NCBI RefSeq assembly: GCF_000003815.2
Contig: NC_049979.1
Coordinates: forward strand, 28,764,249-28,824,248
DNA from: Branchiostoma floridae
Lineage: Eukaryota; Chordata; Leptocardii; Amphioxiformes; Branchiostomatidae
Direction: 5' to 3'
DNA length: 60,000 nucleotides
The translations under genes were made by a program, and so were the position numbers. Position 1 is the first letter of the stretch; each line of letters opens with the position of its first letter. The notes under the pieces are model-generated. The model did not search any database and was not told the DNA's origin. It saw only the letters and a program-made list of their open reading frames with translations. Positions 57,655-60,000 of the stretch are shown in pieces.

Positions 57655-58400
57655 TCTGTGTTTATATCGCATACAGAACACATCACATCAGCTTATACCA
57701 AAAACGTACTTAAAAGCTAACATACCTATCACTGCCAAATTAAAAACACAGTCCTGTACGCATTAACAGCGAAATCAGCGTCTCAATCGAACGACACCAA
57801 ATGAAAACAAGCACAGGTCGAGCACAAAACGTACAGACATAACAATCTGTGTGTATGGTTCAAACATAATTATCGTCCATAACAGTCCCTTTCTGTTCCT
57901 GATCATAACGCCTTTCTTTCGGTGAGCCGGAACGAAACATACTCAACATATGTCGTATACAGCGCACACGCTCCTCCAAGTCCTACAAATATAAGGTACA
58001 CAAATAATTTCCTTAAGTTTGAGTTCCCACCGACAATGGCTTAATTCTGTGTATATGCGAAATATATAATTTCCATTCATGAAAACTACCCTTCAATCCC
58101 TGGTGTAAAATATAATTTCCCTCCAAGACCATACCCCTTCTGTCCCTGCTAATTCCCTCTACTTTCGGTGTTCCGGACACAAAAGACACGTTCCTACCCG
58201 ACAGATAAGAGCATGGCCACCCCACCTATATAGTAGCGAATCGCATACAAGACACATCACATCAGCTAATACAAAAAAACTTACTTAAAAGCTACGATAC
58301 CTATCACTGCCAAATTTAAAACACAGCTAAGTCAGCGTCTCAATCGAACGACACAAATGAAACAACAACAGCGCTTCACAATGGATACTTGAGACGCACA
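57655..58400. repeat. Divergent direct duplication, about 580-bp period
   Basis: ACACATCACATCAGCT, ACTTAAAAGCTA, ACCTATCACTGCCAAATT and TCAGCGTCTCAATCGAACGA occur in order at 57676-57800 and 58250-58350. The intervening part holds a related pair, CTTTCGGTGAGCCGGAACG (about 57915) and CTTTCGGTGTTCCGGACAC (about 58162). Confidence 0.75.
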
Positions 58401-58419
58401 CCACGTTAAAAAGTAGGTC

Positions 58420-58870
58420 AATCACAGCTGTGGAAATAACCCCATATCTGCTTCGAGATAAGTAATTGCCAGACCCCAGCGTCTATAAGCCAGCTGGTCT
58501 ACAACACATGGGAAATAGGGGTGACATCTCAAATTAATACATCGACAATGAAAATAGCTACCGCGAAAAAAAAGGCTCCCAAAGATCAAACACGTTTTAA
58601 CCATAACAAGCATATGACTATCAACCGCGCAAAATGTTAACAGTATGCTATGTCAAACCAACCTCAATATTGGAAACGCAAAGCCCGAAAGAGATGGCAT
58701 ATTCCGACGAGGCCAACATCTGCTTGACGGTATCAAATAACTACAACAATCATAAGGAAGACCTGAACCCCTATACCGGACGCCGTAGGGGTGAAAACTG
58801 AAATTATTACATCCATAATAAAAACAGCTACGGCGAAAAAAGCGTGCATCATTTCCTAACCGAGTACAGA
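58420..58870. repeat. Divergent duplication, about 250-bp period
   Basis: AGGGGTGACATCTCAAATTA..ATAGCTACCGCGAAAAAA (about 58517-58570) parallels AGGGGTGAAAACTGAAATTA..ACAGCTACGGCGAAAAAA (about 58788-58840). It continues the duplicated block to its left. Confidence 0.6.
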
Positions 58871-59212
58871 CGACATGCCAATCCACATGCGATTGCGGCA
58901 TACGGAACATAGAGATATAGGTGCGAACAGCCAACGCACAAAGTGATTACAATACTCTGTTACTGGAGGTTACCAGTAATAAGAAACCTTTAAGTGCTTC
59001 GTTGCATTATTGTAGGTTTGAAAAAGGCGCACATTTAACGTTTTCATTTTGGACCCGCACTAACGGCACCAGCTACTGCAAAGGAAGGAACACTGTTTCC
59101 TCCTCCTAAGTTCTTCTCCTTGATAGCAGCTTCTCTGTGGGCTTCAAAAACCCTGGTTCCTAACGTGCATCGGCTTTTCAAAGTGGTCTCTCGTGGGCAA
59201 TAGCTTCCTGGA

Positions 59213-59863
59213 ATGCTACAGCTCTTAGAGCATGTCCTCGGGTTGTTTACGTATCTTAAGCTTTTAAAGGGTCTGACCCAGGAAGCCACAAATTTGTCCC
59301 GGTCGACTGCCGGTTACCTCGTGCTCGTGATTAGCGAACGGCGTCTGATCATCAGCCTCAAGAAGACAGAAGTGATGGGCCAGGGTGTAGAGGCATCACC
59401 AGGCATCACCATCGGTGACTTCGAACTGGAGGTTTTGAAGCATTTCACATACCTTCAGGCTTGGGGCCACCACCAGCAACAATCTTTCCTTTGACAAGGA
59501 GATCTGATCGACAAGAGGGATTGGAAAGGCTGCAACTACACTTGTCCGTCTCACCACACGAGTCTGGGAGAACTACAAACTATCTGTCAAGACCAAGATG
59601 TGTCAGTGTACAACGCTTGCGTCCCCAGCACACTTCTCTATGGGAGCGAAACGTGGTCCACCTATGCCAAGCAGGAGAGCAGGTTAAATGCCTTCCACAT
59701 GAGGTGTATTCGTCGCATCCTGGACATATCATGGAAGGACAAAGTCACCAATGCCGAAGTGCTGCCTCGTACTGGCCTCCCAAACATGTATACCCTTCTC
59801 ATACAACGCAGACTAAGTTGGCTAGGCCATGTCCGTCGCATGGAGGATGGGCCGCGTGAATAA
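59213..59863 (+). pseudogene. Degenerate non-LTR retrotransposon reverse-transcriptase C-terminus
   Basis: Three frames together give a typical RT thumb/C-terminal tail. Frame 1 has LKKTEVMGQG and ITIGDFELEVLKHFTYL, then shifts near 59457 into a GATTSNNLSFDKEI-like stretch. After a further shift comes GKAATTLVRLTTRVWENYKL, then near 59600 frame 3 gives YNACVPSTLLYGSETWSTYA, RCIRRILDISWKDKVTNAEV and RRLSWLGHVRRMEDGP, ending at TAA 59861-59863. At least three frameshifts and the loss of the catalytic part show it is dead and 5'-truncated, as usual for LINEs. The clade cannot be settled by eye. Confidence 0.85.
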
Positions 59864-60000
59864 AATAGCGTCTGTATGTCTGTCAAGTTTCTGCATGTAC
59901 TACGTTTAGACCGAGGCGGAGGCTATACGATGTCGTCCAATTATGCCTCCCAGATAACGTTGGTCCCCATGTTTGCAGAGTATATAAGGTCATAGGTCTG
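59864..60000. other. 3' flank of the LINE fragment
   Basis: Non-coding; could be the 3' UTR of the retrotransposon copy. It runs to the end of the window. Confidence 0.3.

Overview
The window looks like chordate genomic DNA, most probably amphioxus (Branchiostoma). It holds long AT-rich non-coding stretches, GT-AG introns, many short inverted-repeat (MITE-like) elements, tRNA-derived SINE fragments, and a DYRK1-type kinase gene that stays close to vertebrate DYRK1A from the N-terminal nuclear signal to the last residues. The species call is inference; another invertebrate deuterostome is not excluded. There is one 100-base assembly gap (41800-41899).

Layout. 1-14 kb: no convincing gene; scattered MITEs, a SINE fragment, a CA microsatellite, a 210-bp tandem repeat and two GC/CpG-richer islands (about 4.8-5.3 and 11.9-12.7 kb). 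14-25.3 kb: a compact two-gene block. A single-exon 1243-aa protein on the + strand (acidic N-terminus, ankyrin-like repeats, C-terminus resembling the DUF6589 family) lies tail-to-tail with a two-exon 737-aa zinc-finger/RecQ-like helicase gene on the - strand. Between them is a seven-copy 90-bp tandem array, and both outer flanks carry CpG-rich sequence with YY1-like motifs. Both frames are intact. This pair is the most unusual part of the window and could be a large DNA transposon, a relic of one, or a domesticated pair. 25.3-37 kb: no gene I can support; repeats, a dispersed 17-18-bp G-rich motif with six exact copies, a 140-bp tandem repeat, SINE and MITE fragments. 37.3-38.0 kb: a CpG-rich island with a good splice donor, a candidate dyrk1 promoter and non-coding first exon.

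40.7-54 kb: the dyrk1 gene, nine coding exons, + strand, 724 aa predicted, with all kinase motifs present. Its introns hold the gap, a 17-bp minisatellite, several MITEs and a CCAAT/CRE cluster. 54-60 kb: 3' flank, a possible two-exon small gene near 56.6-57.0 kb, divergent duplicated blocks, and a frameshifted reverse-transcriptase fragment of a non-LTR retrotransposon at 59.2-59.9 kb.

The only functional grouping I can argue for is the DUF6589-like/helicase pair. The kinase gene is an ordinary conserved developmental and nuclear kinase locus.
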